Origin: an uncultured Lachnospiraceae bacterium
GTDB taxonomy: Bacteria > Bacillota > Clostridia > Lachnospirales > Lachnospiraceae
Assembly: GCA_949840465.1 (NCBI GenBank)
Contig: CATKXE010000009.1
Location: forward strand, 1 to 64,000
Direction: 5' to 3'
Length of the DNA: 64,000 nucleotides
Notes under the pieces: generated by a model
Databases searched by the model: none
The model's input: the letters and a program-made list of their open reading frames with translations, nothing else
Told to the model about the DNA's origin: nothing
Position numbers and translations under genes: made by a program
In this document: piece after piece, positions 9,503-20,000 of the stretch
Position numbering within the stretch: the first letter of the stretch is position 1
How the letters are laid out: every line of letters begins with the position of its first letter

Positions 9503-10420
9503 ATGAACTACACCTATGCAAGAGAAGTTTTTGAATCTTATTTAGACGGGAAGATTTTGCCGGACGAGACGCGCACGCCCCATAAAAATATGTCCTGCGG
9601 AACACACTCCGGGAATCCCCCGACAGACCCGGTCTGCAATCTGAAAGGCATCCCCCGCGGGATACCTTCTGGATATGACCGCAACGATGACAAAATCCGT
9701 CTGAAGATCGTCCATACCTATGGGGTCGTAGGGCAAGCCGCCGCCATCGCCCGGAGAATGCGGCTTTCGGATGAAGATATGGAACTTGCAAAGCTGATTG
9801 CCCTCCTGCATGACCTGGGCAGGTTTGAACAACTGCGGCGTTTTGACAGTTTTGAGCCTGACACCATGGATCATGCGGCCTATGGGGTACAGGTTCTTTT
9901 TGAGGAAAGGCTGATCCGGAGATTTGTGAAAGAAGAAACCTGGGATTCTATTATCCGCGCTGCCATTGCAAAACACAGCGATTATAGGCTGTCCGGTATT
10001 TCTGACCCAAGGACGCTGCTTCACGCAAAGCTGATCCGGGATGCGGATAAGCTGGACAACTGCCGGGTAAAGCTGGCCGATTCGATCCGGACCATACTCG
10101 GCGCTTCCGCACAGGAGATCGGAGAACAGGAGATTTCCCCTGCTATTTACGAGACCGTCTTCCGAAATGAGTGCATCCAGTCCGCAGACCGCATCACAAA
10201 AATGGATTATTGGGTATCCTATATCGCCTATTTTTTTGACATTAATTTCCGGGAAAGTATGGATATGATTATAGAAAATGATTATATCTCCAGAATCATC
10301 CGCCGGATTCCCTATTCCAATGGGAAAACGGCAGAACAGATGAAAAAAATTGAAGCATATGTGACGCAGTATGCCCGTAATATGGCCAACTCAAAGCCCC
10401 CGCAGCATTCCCCAAACTGA
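9503..10420 (+). CDS. HD-domain phosphohydrolase
   Basis: A 305-residue HD-superfamily metal-dependent phosphohydrolase, probably acting on a nucleotide or related phosphate in the cytoplasm. The metal ligands are His71 (IVHTYG), His103-Asp104 (LLHDLGRF) and a later Asp in IRDADKLDN. The start follows AAGGAGACAAGCGCC, a good ribosome site. Residues 25-58 form a Pro/Gly/Cys-rich stretch between the short N-terminal helix and the HD core, which looks like a lineage-specific insertion. It is transcribed alone and converges with the prepilin peptidase gene. The substrate is unknown. Confidence 0.85.
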   Translation: MNYTYAREVFESYLDGKILPDETRTPHKNMSCGTHSGNPPTDPVCNLKGIPRGIPSGYDRNDDKIRLKIVHTYGVVGQAAAIARRMRLSDEDMELAKLIALLHDLGRFEQLRRFDSFEPDTMDHAAYGVQVLFEERLIRRFVKEETWDSIIRAAIAKHSDYRLSGISDPRTLLHAKLIRDADKLDNCRVKLADSIRTILGASAQEIGEQEISPAIYETVFRNECIQSADRITKMDYWVSYIAYFFDINFRESMDMIIENDYISRIIRRIPYSNGKTAEQMKKIEAYVTQYARNMANSKPPQHSPN

Positions 10421-10533
10421 CATGCGAACATGCTCCTTTGGCATATTGCTCCGTGAGAATAGAAATTACAGTCCCCCTCTTCATTCCCTGTCCGGGAACG
10501 GTTACCTGCTATCCACAATGATACCGTCCCCAT

Positions 10534-11046
10534 TCAGAACAGGATTGAGAGTATCCGTTCCCCACAGAACATTGCAGCGGCCATCCCCATGCACAAAAAC
10601 GGGCCAAATGCAATCGGGGATGTTCTCCGGGCTTTCTTCACTGCAAGCGCCCAAATTCCGTAACCTGCGCCAAGAACGATTGCGATCCCCAATGCAAGCA
10701 GGCTGTATCTCCATCCCAGAAATACTCCGCAGGCCGCCGTCAGCTTGATATCCCCTCCGCCAAAAGCTCCCGGCACGCACAATGTGACCGCCAGAAGCAA
10801 AAGGCTTGCAGAGCACATCCCCAACAGCCGCTCCCACAGTCCCATCTCCGGGAACAGGGGGATGGAAACCAGGCTTACCCCCAGAGCCGTCATGACAAGC
10901 TGATCCGGGATTGTCATTGTCTTCCGGTCTGTCCAGGCCACTACGGCCAGCACGCCCAAAAACAGACAGATAACCACAGCCCTGCCTGCTGTCTCCCACA
11001 GACCTGCAGGCAGGGCAAAGATTGAAAATACATATAATCTGAACAA
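10534..11046 (-). CDS. A24-family prepilin peptidase (CpaA/TadV-like)
   Basis: A 170-residue polytopic membrane protease of the type IV prepilin peptidase family. The two catalytic aspartates are Asp40 in AWTDRKT and Asp99 in GGGDIKL, both beside membrane segments. It lacks the N-terminal methylase domain of PilD/ComC, as in CpaA/TadV proteins. The start is TTG with GAAGG six bases upstream; the nearest ATG (11033) is in another frame. No pilin, secretion ATPase or other pilus gene is nearby, so the substrate is probably encoded elsewhere. Confidence 0.85.
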   Translation of the reverse strand: MFRLYVFSIFALPAGLWETAGRAVVICLFLGVLAVVAWTDRKTMTIPDQLVMTALGVSLVSIPLFPEMGLWERLLGMCSASLLLLAVTLCVPGAFGGGDIKLTAACGVFLGWRYSLLALGIAIVLGAGYGIWALAVKKARRTSPIAFGPFLCMGMAAAMFCGERILSILF

Positions 11047-11082
11047 AAGCTGCCTTCTCCTTTGCTTCGATGAATGGATTTG

Positions 11083-11955
11083 TTATTTCTTTTCCACAGC
11101 AAGCCACAGTTCCCAGTAATAATCCGGATCCTGCGTCTGTGCTGAGGGGTATGCTTCCAGTTCTATCCCACAGGGCTGATACTCGCTGTTCGGGAAAAAT
11201 TCTTCAAAAATGTACTTATACACTTTCTGAAAGGCTTCCGGCATCGCGCCTTTGCAGGGGAATACCACATAAGTTGCTGCCGGGAGCGTCTCAACTTCCA
11301 GATCCGGCTCCGTTACCGCCTCCCCATTATAGTGGCATCCGATGCCATAGGAAAACTCTTTCTCCCCCGGCACATAATCCAGCGCTGCCCCAATAACAGA
11401 ATCTTTAAAAATATTCTCCTTATGGATATACTTTACAATCCTCTCAATCGTGCCGTCTTTCGTACACTGCCCCCAGAATGCAGAAATCTCCTGCCCTGTA
11501 ATCTCGCCGTCCTGTGGAAAAATCTTTTTCTTTACAATGACAGGGATCTCATCTCTTTTTTCGATTCTGTAATCCATTTTCTTACCTCCGCTAATCGTTA
11601 ATTTTACGGAAAGACGTGAAAAGGATTTTATCGTAGCGCCGCGCTTTGCCTGTGACGGGGTCACTCCGTGAAATTTTGTAAATGCCCGCGAAAAGCTTTC
11701 CGGCGTGTCGTATCCATACTTCAAGGCAACCTCTATGACCTTTGCATTTCCTGCCGCAAGCTCGCTGCCGGCAAGGGACAGCCTCCGTTTCCTCACATAG
11801 TCACCGAGCGTGAAACCACAGATGACAGAGAACACCCTCTGAAAATGAAAACCGGAGGCATATGCGCGCTTTGCCGCTTCCCCATAATCCAAAGGCTCTG
11901 TAATGTGGTCTTCTACATAGTCCAGCGCCCGGCTGATTCCGGTAATCCAATCCAT
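11083..11955 (-). CDS. AraC-family regulator with GyrI-like effector domain
   Basis: A 290-residue transcription factor. Residues 1-110 form an AraC-type double helix-turn-helix (EAAKRAYASGFHFQRVF and the second helix pair ending FSRAFTKFHGVTPSQ). Residues about 125-290 form a GyrI/Rob-like small-molecule binding domain ending in the family's typical LWLAVEK. Such proteins bind hydrophobic or cationic compounds and control stress or efflux genes. A ribosome site GGAGACG precedes the ATG. It lies 51 bases behind xylB on the same strand, but nothing shows functional linkage. Confidence 0.88.
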   Translation of the reverse strand: MDWITGISRALDYVEDHITEPLDYGEAAKRAYASGFHFQRVFSVICGFTLGDYVRKRRLSLAGSELAAGNAKVIEVALKYGYDTPESFSRAFTKFHGVTPSQAKRGATIKSFSRLSVKLTISGGKKMDYRIEKRDEIPVIVKKKIFPQDGEITGQEISAFWGQCTKDGTIERIVKYIHKENIFKDSVIGAALDYVPGEKEFSYGIGCHYNGEAVTEPDLEVETLPAATYVVFPCKGAMPEAFQKVYKYIFEEFFPNSEYQPCGIELEAYPSAQTQDPDYYWELWLAVEKK

Positions 11956-12006
11956 TCCATCGTCTCCTTCCGTATGAGGACAGTATAGCAGAGACTTATA
12001 TTCGTT

Positions 12007-13506
12007 TCATGACTTTGTGTGCTGCGGTATGTCAGGAACTGCCAATGTCCTGAACAGTCCTTTCACTGTAGGATAGATCTGCCGGAATTTCTGATACCGT
12101 TCCTCATACTTTTCCACCAGCTCCGGCTCCGGCTCCACCGTATCTACCACTTTCACCAGCTTTGACGCCGCTTCCTCCACGCTGGCATATTCACCGCAGC
12201 CCACGGCCGCCAGAATGGCGCCGCCGTATCCCGGGCCTTCCTCGCTCTCGATGACATCCACTTTCAGGTTCATCACATTGGCGATGATCTTCTTCCAAAG
12301 AGGGCTCTTCGCACCGCCGCCGCATATTTTGGTGCGTTCCATGTGGATTCCCAGGCTCCTTGCCACCTCCAGGGAATCCCTCAGGCCGAATGCCACGCCT
12401 TCCAGCACGGCCTGTGTCATATCCTCCCTCGTGGTATCCATGGTCATTCCGATAAATGCGGCCCTTGCCTGCGGGTCATTATGGGGGGAGCGCTCTCCCA
12501 TCAGATACGGCAGATAGAATACCTGATTCTCTCCCAGCCCGCGGATGTTCTCCTGCTCCTTCGCATACTCTGCGGTCTTTAAAATCTCATCCATCCACCA
12601 CTTGTTGCAGGATGCCGCGCTCAGCATACAGCCCATGAGATGATAATATCCGTCCGCATGGTCAAAGGAATGGAGGGCATTGTTCGCATCCACACCAAAA
12701 GATTTGCTGGAAATAAAGATGGTGCCCGAAGTCCCCAGGGAAATATTGCACATCCCGTCTCCCACTGTTCCTGTTCCGACGGCTGCCGCCGCGTTGTCGC
12801 CTGCCCCGGCGATCACCCTGACCTGTCCGGGAAGCCCAATCTCCTTTGCAATCTCCTCCTTCACAGTCCCCACAGCCTGGAAGCTCTCAAACAGTTTCGG
12901 AAGCTGTGTTTCCGTAACGCCGCAGATATCCAGCATTTCTTTAGACCAGCGCCGGTTTTTTACATCCAGCAGGAGCATGCCCGAAGCGTCCGAATAATCG
13001 GTGCAGTGTACGCCGCTTAACCGATAGGCCAGGTAGTCCTTTGGAAGCATAATTTTTGCAATCCTTGCAAAATTTTCCGGCTCATGCTCCTTCATCCATA
13101 GAAGCTTCGGAGCCGTAAATCCTGCAAATGCAATATTTGCCGTGTATTCCGAAAGTTTTTCCTTTCCAATCGCCTGATTTAAATACTCCGTTTCCTTCCC
13201 TGTCCGTCCGTCATTCCACAAGATCGCCGGGCGGATGACCTGATCCTGATCGTCTAAGACCACAAGCCCGTGCATCTGGCCGCCAAAGCTGATGCCTGCG
13301 ATCTGGCTTTTATCACAGTTCTCAATCAGCTCTTTGACGCCGCTTACCGACTGCTCATACCAGTCTTCCGGTTCCTGCTCCGACCAGCCCGGATGCGGGA
13401 AATACAGCGGGTACTCCCTGGATACAATGTTGTGGATCTTTCCTTTTTCATCCATCAGAAGAAGCTTCACCGCCGAGGTGCCAAGATCAACTCCTATATA
13501 TAACAT
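12007..13506 (-). CDS. xylB: Xylulokinase
   Basis: A 499-residue FGGY kinase with all xylulokinase hallmarks: DLGTSAVK at the N-terminus, the substrate motif SFGGQMHG, ILWNDGRTG, the GAGDNAAAAVG segment and the GGGAKSPLW adenosine loop. It phosphorylates D-xylulose (or a close pentulose) to feed the pentose phosphate pathway. It follows the isomerase gene after a 182-base structured gap and probably belongs to the same transcript with the DUF4867-like gene. The neighbouring isomerase is fucose/arabinose type rather than XylA, so the natural input sugar may be D-arabinose, D-lyxose or similar rather than xylose. Confidence 0.9.
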   Translation of the reverse strand: MLYIGVDLGTSAVKLLLMDEKGKIHNIVSREYPLYFPHPGWSEQEPEDWYEQSVSGVKELIENCDKSQIAGISFGGQMHGLVVLDDQDQVIRPAILWNDGRTGKETEYLNQAIGKEKLSEYTANIAFAGFTAPKLLWMKEHEPENFARIAKIMLPKDYLAYRLSGVHCTDYSDASGMLLLDVKNRRWSKEMLDICGVTETQLPKLFESFQAVGTVKEEIAKEIGLPGQVRVIAGAGDNAAAAVGTGTVGDGMCNISLGTSGTIFISSKSFGVDANNALHSFDHADGYYHLMGCMLSAASCNKWWMDEILKTAEYAKEQENIRGLGENQVFYLPYLMGERSPHNDPQARAAFIGMTMDTTREDMTQAVLEGVAFGLRDSLEVARSLGIHMERTKICGGGAKSPLWKKIIANVMNLKVDVIESEEGPGYGGAILAAVGCGEYASVEEAASKLVKVVDTVEPEPELVEKYEERYQKFRQIYPTVKGLFRTLAVPDIPQHTKS

Positions 13507-13547
13507 CTGTTTTTCCTCTCTTTCTTCATGACCACCGGTAATTTAAA

Positions 13548-13661
13548 GCGTGCCTGAACCATGTTCAAACACGCCCTGAATCATAAAAAATACATATCTT
13601 TCCCCTCTCCCAGGGGCATCCCGTAACACGGAACCCTGTGGGATAAGCGGATTCCGTCCGC
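13548..13661 (-). other. Hairpin cluster between isomerase and xylB
   Basis: The 182-base gap holds three stem-loops: GCGTG/CACGC at 13548-13574 with an inner TGAAC/GTTCA, ATCCC/GGGAT at 13618-13644, and GCGGA/TCCGC at 13647-13661. Short U-rich runs occur between them. It may be a processing or partial termination site that lowers kinase output relative to the isomerase. Confidence 0.45.
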
Positions 13662-13688
13662 TAAGGCATCCCTCCCAAAGCCCTGCTC

Positions 13689-15173
13689 TTATTTCCAGGG
13701 ATTCTCTGTCGGATAACGTACGCCCGCCGGCTGGTTGTAGCCAATCTCTTCTACCGGAACACCGATATACTTAAACACTTCAAATAATGCCTTACCGTGA
13801 TTTCCGAATGCCACGGCGCCGTGATGCGGATAATTGCCTTCAATCAATACATGACGGTAGAACCTTCCCATCTCCGGAATTGCAAATACGCCGATGGAGC
13901 CGAAGGAGCGGCTTGCAACCGGAAGCACCTCGCCCTGTGCGATGTACGCGCGAAGCTTGCAGTCCGCAGTACTCTGCAGGCGGTAGAACGTGATATCTCC
14001 GGGCTTAATGTCCCCTTCCAGCGTTCCCTGTGTCACTTCCTCCGGCAAGGATCTTGCCATAATGAGCTGATATCGCATTTCACAGAAGGACAATTTGCTG
14101 GAAGCCGTATTGCCGCAGTGGAATCCCATAAATGTATCCTTGTGGGAGTAAGAATATTTTCCTTCGATGTCCTTTTTATACATATCCGCCGGTACATTAT
14201 TGTTGATATCCAGCAATGTCACCGCGTCCTGGCTGACTACGGTTCCGATAAATTCACTCAGCGCGCCGTAAATATCGACCTCGCAGGATACCGGGATTCC
14301 CTGCGCAGCCAGACGGCTGTTCACATAGCAGGGTACAAATCCAAACTGGGTCTGGAATGCAGGCCAGCATTTTCCCGCGATCGTGACATATTTGCGGTAG
14401 CCCCTGTGTTCCTCGATCCAGTCTTTTAACGTGATTTCATACTGTGCAAGCTTTGCCAGAATTTCCGGTTTCTTATTCCCTTCGCCCAGTTCTTCTTCCA
14501 TCTCTCTGACAACTTCCGGAATCCTCTCGTCCCCCGCATGCTTATTGAATGCTTCAAATAAATCCAGTTCCGAGTTTTCCTCAATCTCCACGCCCAGATT
14601 GTAAAGCTGCTGAATCGGTGCGTTACATGCCAGGAAATTCAGCGGACGCGGGCCGAAGCTGATAATCTTCAGGTCATTCAAACCAATGACAGCCCTTGCA
14701 ATCGGACGGAACTGCGCGATCATATCCGCACATTCCTCTGCCGTGCCGATGGGATATTCCGGGATATATGCTTTCACATTGCGCAGCTTTAAATTATAGC
14801 TGGCATTGAGCATTCCGCAGTAGGCGTCCCCTCTGCCCTGAATCAGGTTGCTCCCTGTCTCCTCCGCAGCGGCGACGAACATCTTCGGGCCGTCAAAATG
14901 CTTTGCAAGCAAAGTCTCTGAGATTTCCGGGCCAAAGTTCCCAAGATAAACGACCAATGCGTTGCATCCGGCCTTCCTGATGTCTTCTAACGCCTGTACC
15001 ATATGGATCTCGCTCTCTACGATACAGATGGGACATTCGTAAATATCCTCTTCCCCATATTTTTCTTTGTAAGCTTTCATCAATGCTTCCCTTCTGGTTA
15101 CGGACAGGCTCTCCGGAAAACAATCTCTGCTCACTGCAACAACTCCGATTTTCAATTCTGGCATATTCTTCAT
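13689..15173 (-). CDS. L-fucose/D-arabinose isomerase family protein
   Basis: A 494-residue aldose-ketose isomerase of the fucose/arabinose isomerase superfamily. Visible are the N-terminal VVAVSRDCFP strand, GNFGPEISE, the central NDLKIISFGPRP, VSCEVDIYGA, and HHGAVAFGNHG near the C-terminus, positions that supply metal and substrate contacts in this family. The frame opens at 15212; I place the start at ATG 15173, after AAAGGTGG, though ATG 15164 or 15206 cannot be excluded. It sits between the DUF4867-like gene and xylB, so its product is likely a pentulose used by that kinase. It resembles the isomerase at 2389-3816 in fold but is distinct in sequence. Confidence 0.82.
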   Translation of the reverse strand: MKNMPELKIGVVAVSRDCFPESLSVTRREALMKAYKEKYGEEDIYECPICIVESEIHMVQALEDIRKAGCNALVVYLGNFGPEISETLLAKHFDGPKMFVAAAEETGSNLIQGRGDAYCGMLNASYNLKLRNVKAYIPEYPIGTAEECADMIAQFRPIARAVIGLNDLKIISFGPRPLNFLACNAPIQQLYNLGVEIEENSELDLFEAFNKHAGDERIPEVVREMEEELGEGNKKPEILAKLAQYEITLKDWIEEHRGYRKYVTIAGKCWPAFQTQFGFVPCYVNSRLAAQGIPVSCEVDIYGALSEFIGTVVSQDAVTLLDINNNVPADMYKKDIEGKYSYSHKDTFMGFHCGNTASSKLSFCEMRYQLIMARSLPEEVTQGTLEGDIKPGDITFYRLQSTADCKLRAYIAQGEVLPVASRSFGSIGVFAIPEMGRFYRHVLIEGNYPHHGAVAFGNHGKALFEVFKYIGVPVEEIGYNQPAGVRYPTENPWK

Positions 15174-15250
15174 AATAATCTGTATCCACCTTTCTTTTTT
15201 AGCCATGATCACTTACGGCCATACAGTTCCTTTTCTTTTTATGCAATCCT

Positions 15251-15868
15251 TTACGCGATACTGATATTTTCGCCCTTCAATCCGCAGAACGCCCCTTCCA
15301 TGCCGGCCTCTTCATGGGCGATCAGCCATTTATTCTTCGCCGTAATCAGCCGGTCTTCCCCGCTTTCCCCTATGGGGAACGTGCATTCCGTATTGGTTCC
15401 CATCGGAAGGATCACTACACAGCGGAAACCGCCTTCTGCCGCGGTGCATGGCGCGTAATGCAATGTTGTGGCATACATCTCTACCACCGTGCCCGCGGGC
15501 ACAAAAAATGCCTCCGCCCAGGAAGTATCATATGTATAATCCGACCGGATATCCTGCTGTAAACCCAACAGCAGAATCATATCGGTTACCGCTATATTGA
15601 TCTCGCTGGATCGGTGATATTCCAAAGCATTGAGCTTGCAGTTGTCTCCATTGCAGTAGCCAATCTGGATGGGCAGCCCGCCGAAAGCGCGATTCTGGAA
15701 ACTCTCTGCCTCGGGCAGCGCTTCCAGTTCTTCCACGGACGGGACATACAGAACTTCTTTCGGCAAAGGCGTGTGCTCCATCTCTTTCAGAATACCGGCA
15801 AGATCATATCCTTCGAGGACTTTCCCATATCTGCCAAATGCAGGGTCTGTTACTTTTTGAATGTTCAT
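15251..15868 (-). CDS. DUF4867-like cupin-type protein
   Basis: A 205-residue soluble protein that I believe belongs to DUF4867, a family found beside sugar isomerases. It has features of a cupin barrel: EYHRSSEINIA, a glycine-rich turn at FFVPAGTVVEMY, and LHYAPC. No catalytic role is known to me; a sugar-binding, mutarotase-like or lyase function would fit. It is the first gene of the isomerase-xylB unit, with ribosome site AGGAGG before its ATG. The AraC regulator at 16161-16982 lies upstream in the same direction. Confidence 0.65.
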   Translation of the reverse strand: MNIQKVTDPAFGRYGKVLEGYDLAGILKEMEHTPLPKEVLYVPSVEELEALPEAESFQNRAFGGLPIQIGYCNGDNCKLNALEYHRSSEINIAVTDMILLLGLQQDIRSDYTYDTSWAEAFFVPAGTVVEMYATTLHYAPCTAAEGGFRCVVILPMGTNTECTFPIGESGEDRLITAKNKWLIAHEEAGMEGAFCGLKGENISIA

Positions 15869-15897
15869 TATGATTCCTCCTCTTTTTTAATACGGCG

Positions 15898-15945
15898 CCC
15901 CCTCGCATCCGTTGGGGGCAGGCCGGAGGAAGGCAGGCCGTGAAA
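15898..15945 (-). other. GC-rich hairpins in the leader of the DUF4867-isomerase-xylB unit
   Basis: Just before the ribosome site the leader can fold into GCCCCC/GGGGGC (about 15902-15924) and short GGCC stems. No U-run follows, so it is not a simple terminator; it may shield or stabilise the transcript. Confidence 0.4.
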
Positions 15946-16013
15946 TGGCCGGGCTTTTACCTTCCTCCTTTTAACTGATGAAAACTTTGGTCGCTTTTTA
16001 CTTCTGTGAAATC

Positions 16014-16019
16014 ATGATA
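16014..16019 (-). promoter_or_regulatory. Candidate -10 box of the isomerase-xylB unit
   Basis: TATCAT on the minus strand, with no good -35 box 17 bases away (TCGAAA). A weak -35 fits activation by the adjacent AraC regulator. Repeated GATAA-like words at about 16050-16090 could be its binding sites. Confidence 0.35.
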
Positions 16020-16160
16020 ACAGCTTTTTTGATACTTTTCGACCTGTAAATTATCTTATCTATGTCACTTTTTTATCCTTTTACAGATAAGTACGTCATT
16101 CAGAATATATGTTTTCCCGGAGCGTTTTCTCCGGCCAGTGCCTTCTGTCTGTTGCAGGCT

Positions 16161-16982
16161 TCATTTCAGCCCCTTCCGGTACTCACTGGGCAATATGCCG
16201 TACCTCTTCTGAAATGCCTTCGCCAGAGCCCTGCTGTTTGGAAATCCATTGTTCATCGCCGTCTCACTGATGGTATGCTCTGTATTGGCCAGTTCCTGAA
16301 ACGCCTGCTCCACCCGGATGCCCTGCAGATAAGATTTATAATTAATCCCGGCATATTTCTGGAACATCCGGGACAGGTATGTGGGCGAATATCCAAAAAT
16401 TTCTGCCAGCGTATCCAGAGACAGATCCGAAGCATAATTTTCCTTAATATAGTTGGTAATGAAAGAAAGCCTGTTCAGGTTTTTATGCGATTTGACCATA
16501 TCACGAGTCACATCTGTCTCCCGGTATCCTGTCACCAATAAATAAAGCAGCCTGTAATACAGGCTTTTTACTTTCATTTGATATCCGCATGCCCGCTCCT
16601 CATAGGAGGCATAAATATCGCCGATCAGACGCATAACCTCCTCATCCTGCGGCCGGGGAAGGTGGGTAAAGCGGATAAACTGTTCCCCCGTATAATAATC
16701 CTCAAACGTTTTTAACGGAATTTGGAGCACGAGCGTCCGGTTCGGCTTTGGGGAATCAACAGAATGGATCTCATTGGAATTGACCAGCATAAACTTACCT
16801 GTTTCCAGCGGATATGCCTCCTCATTCAGATAGAATTTCAAGTTTCCCTCGTAAACCGCGAACAATTCCACGGATCTATGCCAATGTTTATCCCGAAAAT
16901 ACTTTCCTTCTCCGCCCTCAAACAAAAATACTTTGAAAGGCAGCCCTTCATTCGGCATGATCAATTCATGACTAAATTCCAT
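16161..16982 (-). CDS. AraC-family regulator with N-terminal cupin
   Basis: A 273-residue sugar-type AraC activator. The N-terminal cupin domain shows HWHRSVELFAVYEG and the later NSNEIHSV, typical for effector sensing. The C-terminal double helix-turn-helix includes LDTLAEIFGYSPTYLSRMFQ and ends with RYGILPSEYRKG. It is the probable activator of the DUF4867-isomerase-xylB unit, which begins 292 bases downstream on the same strand. Confidence 0.9.
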   Translation of the reverse strand: MEFSHELIMPNEGLPFKVFLFEGGEGKYFRDKHWHRSVELFAVYEGNLKFYLNEEAYPLETGKFMLVNSNEIHSVDSPKPNRTLVLQIPLKTFEDYYTGEQFIRFTHLPRPQDEEVMRLIGDIYASYEERACGYQMKVKSLYYRLLYLLVTGYRETDVTRDMVKSHKNLNRLSFITNYIKENYASDLSLDTLAEIFGYSPTYLSRMFQKYAGINYKSYLQGIRVEQAFQELANTEHTISETAMNNGFPNSRALAKAFQKRYGILPSEYRKGLK

Positions 16983-17092
16983 AATTCACCACTTCTGTTC
17001 TCTCTTAAAATGCATTCCGGGACAGGTTTTAACCTGAGCCCCGCAACCGGCCGTCCGGATCTGCGAAAAAATCAGGCCGCATTTTTCGTCAC

Positions 17093-20000
17093 TTACACCC
17101 CTAACAGTTCCATAATCTCCTCCCGGCTCAGGCTGCCGAGCTGCGCGCCCTCCCCGCCGATTACCTGCTCCGCAAGGTCTTTTTTCGTCTCCTGCAGCTT
17201 CTGAATCTTTTCTTCAATAGTTCCTTTGGCAATGAGTTTGTAGACCGTCACTTTCCTGGTCTGCCCGATCCGATGTGCGCGGTCGGTGGCCTGATTCTGA
17301 ACCGCCAGATTCCACCACGGATCATAGTGAATGACCACATCCGCCCCTGTCAGGTTCAGGCCCACGCCGCCTGCTTTCAGTGAAATCAGGAATACCGGCA
17401 CATCCCCTTCGTTAAATTCCTTTACCATCTGGAGGCGTTTCTCCTTGGATGTACTGCCTGTGATGGTATAACAGGGAATCCCGGATTCCTCCAGCTTTTC
17501 CTGCAGTATCGCCAACATGGATGTAAACTGCGAAAATACAAGCATCCTGTGGCCGCCGTCGATGGCGCTCTGGATAAGCTGCAGGCAGGCCTCTAACTTC
17601 GCCGCCTCGCCTTTATAATTCTCAAAGCACAAAGACGGGTCGCAGCAGATCTGGCGAAGCCTCGTCAGCTCCGCGAGAATCAGCATCCTGTTCTTATGAA
17701 ACTCTGCGTCATCCTGCTTTGCAAGTCTTTCTTTCATATGGAGCACCTGTCCGTCATACAGCTTTTGCTGCGTACTTCCGAACCTGACATAACGGCTCTC
17801 CTCCAATTTCGCCGGCAGGTCTTTGAGCACATCGCCTTTCAGCCTGCGCAGGATGAAAGGCCCCACCATTTTCTGAAGGCGCTTCATCGCCGCGTCGTCA
17901 TTATTTTTCACAATGGGGCTTTCGATTTCCCGCTTAAATACATCGTATCCATATAAAAATCCGGGCATGAGATAATCGAAAATACTCCACAATTCGCTCA
18001 GCCTGTTCTCGATCGGCGTACCGGTCAGCGCAAACCGGTTCTGGCTGTTGATCACCTTTACAGCTTTTGCCGCCGCTGTGGTATGGTTTTTAATATACTG
18101 CGCCTCGTCAATGATCTCATACTGGAACCGCTTATCCTCATAAAAATGAATGTCCCGTTTCAGAAGGTCATAGGACGTCACAAGCACATCCGCGTCCTGA
18201 AAGGCGTCTATGATCTTGCGCCGTTCCTCCTGCGTCCCTGTGATCAGAGAAATCTTCAGTTCCGGCGCAAACCGCTGGAACTCTTCTCCCCAGTTAAATA
18301 CCAGAGAAGCCGGGGACACGACAAGGGAGGTTCCTTCTCTTCCTTCCTGCTTCGCCGCAAGCAGTACGGAGATCACCTGCAGTGTTTTTCCAAGCCCCAT
18401 ATCGTCCGCCAAAATCCCGCCGAACTGCCATGCCTCCAGCGTTTTTAACCACTTAAATCCATTCTTCTGGTAGTTCCGCATGATTTTTGACAGGCTTTTC
18501 GGTTCCTCAAAATCCGCATCCTTCACGGTCTTGAACCCCTTGACCACGTTTCGGAAATGGCTGTCCCTGTTGCTGTAGACGCTCTCGTTCTCCTCCAGCA
18601 TCTTGTCCAGGTATAAGGTGCGGTACATGGGAAGATGCATTTTCCCTTTCACAAATTCCCTGGGCTTTAGCCGCATGGCTTCCATCATCTCCGAAAGCAT
18701 GTTTAAAGAAGAATCGTCCAGATTGACAAAGGAACCGTCTTTCAGCCGGTAATATCTTTTCTTTTCCCGGTAGCTTGCCAGGATATCCAGCAGTTCGCTC
18801 CGGGGAATGTCGTCTGTGGAAATATCCAGTTCCAGCAATCCGGCGGACACGGAAACCCCTACGGACACTTTCACCGGCCTGACCGCATGATAACCGAGGA
18901 AACGCTTCGTACAGCGTACCTCTCCGATTTCCATCAGCTTCTCCGTACCGCTTTCCATAATCCGGTAAATGAGTTCTTCATCCCCTCCGCAGTGCAGTTC
19001 TTCTTTTTCCCAGTTAATCCTTGGGAACCACTGCATAACATGGAACAGGATTTCTTCCTCCCCTGCCGCATCCCGGAGAGGTTCGATGCCTTTGTTCTGA
19101 TTGCGGATGACATCCAGTACGGAAAACTCTTTTTTGCCGTATCTTGCCACTATCCCGCAGGTTACGTTATGCTCCTCCGCATCCAGATAGAATATAAACC
19201 GGACTTCCGGCAGAAGATAGGAGCGGAACTGTTCCGGCTCGGTCTCTGTCACATCCACCACGTCCTGCAGTCCGGGCAAAATCCTATGATAAAATTCGGA
19301 CATATTATTTCGTCCCACATGGAAAGAAAACTGATCGTTCTCTGACAAATCAGCCAATGGTTCAATCTTTTCCAGAAAATGTTTATCCACCCGGCACAGA
19401 CACCCGCCGCTGATATAGTACGCAGTATCGACTCCTAAAAAAAGATTCGGAAGGCTTCCTTCCACATGAATTCCGTGGAATCCCCTGTCTTTTTCAATCT
19501 GCTCGGCAGAAATACGCATTGTGACTTTCGGATTGCGTTCCGCACGCGACAGCAGTTCCTTTTTCTTTTTCTCCCAACCGTCTTTATCTTCAAATTCAAC
19601 GGTCTCGTCGCCCAACTGCCGGAAAAACTCGTCCAGCCTCCATCCGAACAGATTCAGCGAACCTCCTACACTGGATTTCCGATAACTGTAATAGTCGTTC
19701 CGTGAAGCCATAAGGCGCTGCAGGAATTCTTCCTCCTCACGGACAATCATATTTACAAAACGGATCCACCCTTTTCCTTTTTCTGTAAAATGATCAATAT
19801 TATGGTTAATCTCGGTGTTGGCTCCATAGGTTTCTGTCGCCGACTCCCTGACATTTTTGCAGAAATCATCCAGCTTTTTTACAATAAACAGCTTTTTTTC
19901 ACCGATTTTAAAGGATACCGACAGTTTCCCGTCTTTTTTAATCAGCCTTGGGATGAAGTTCAGGCTCTCTTCCTTTGCCTCATCCTCTGACAACAGCAGG

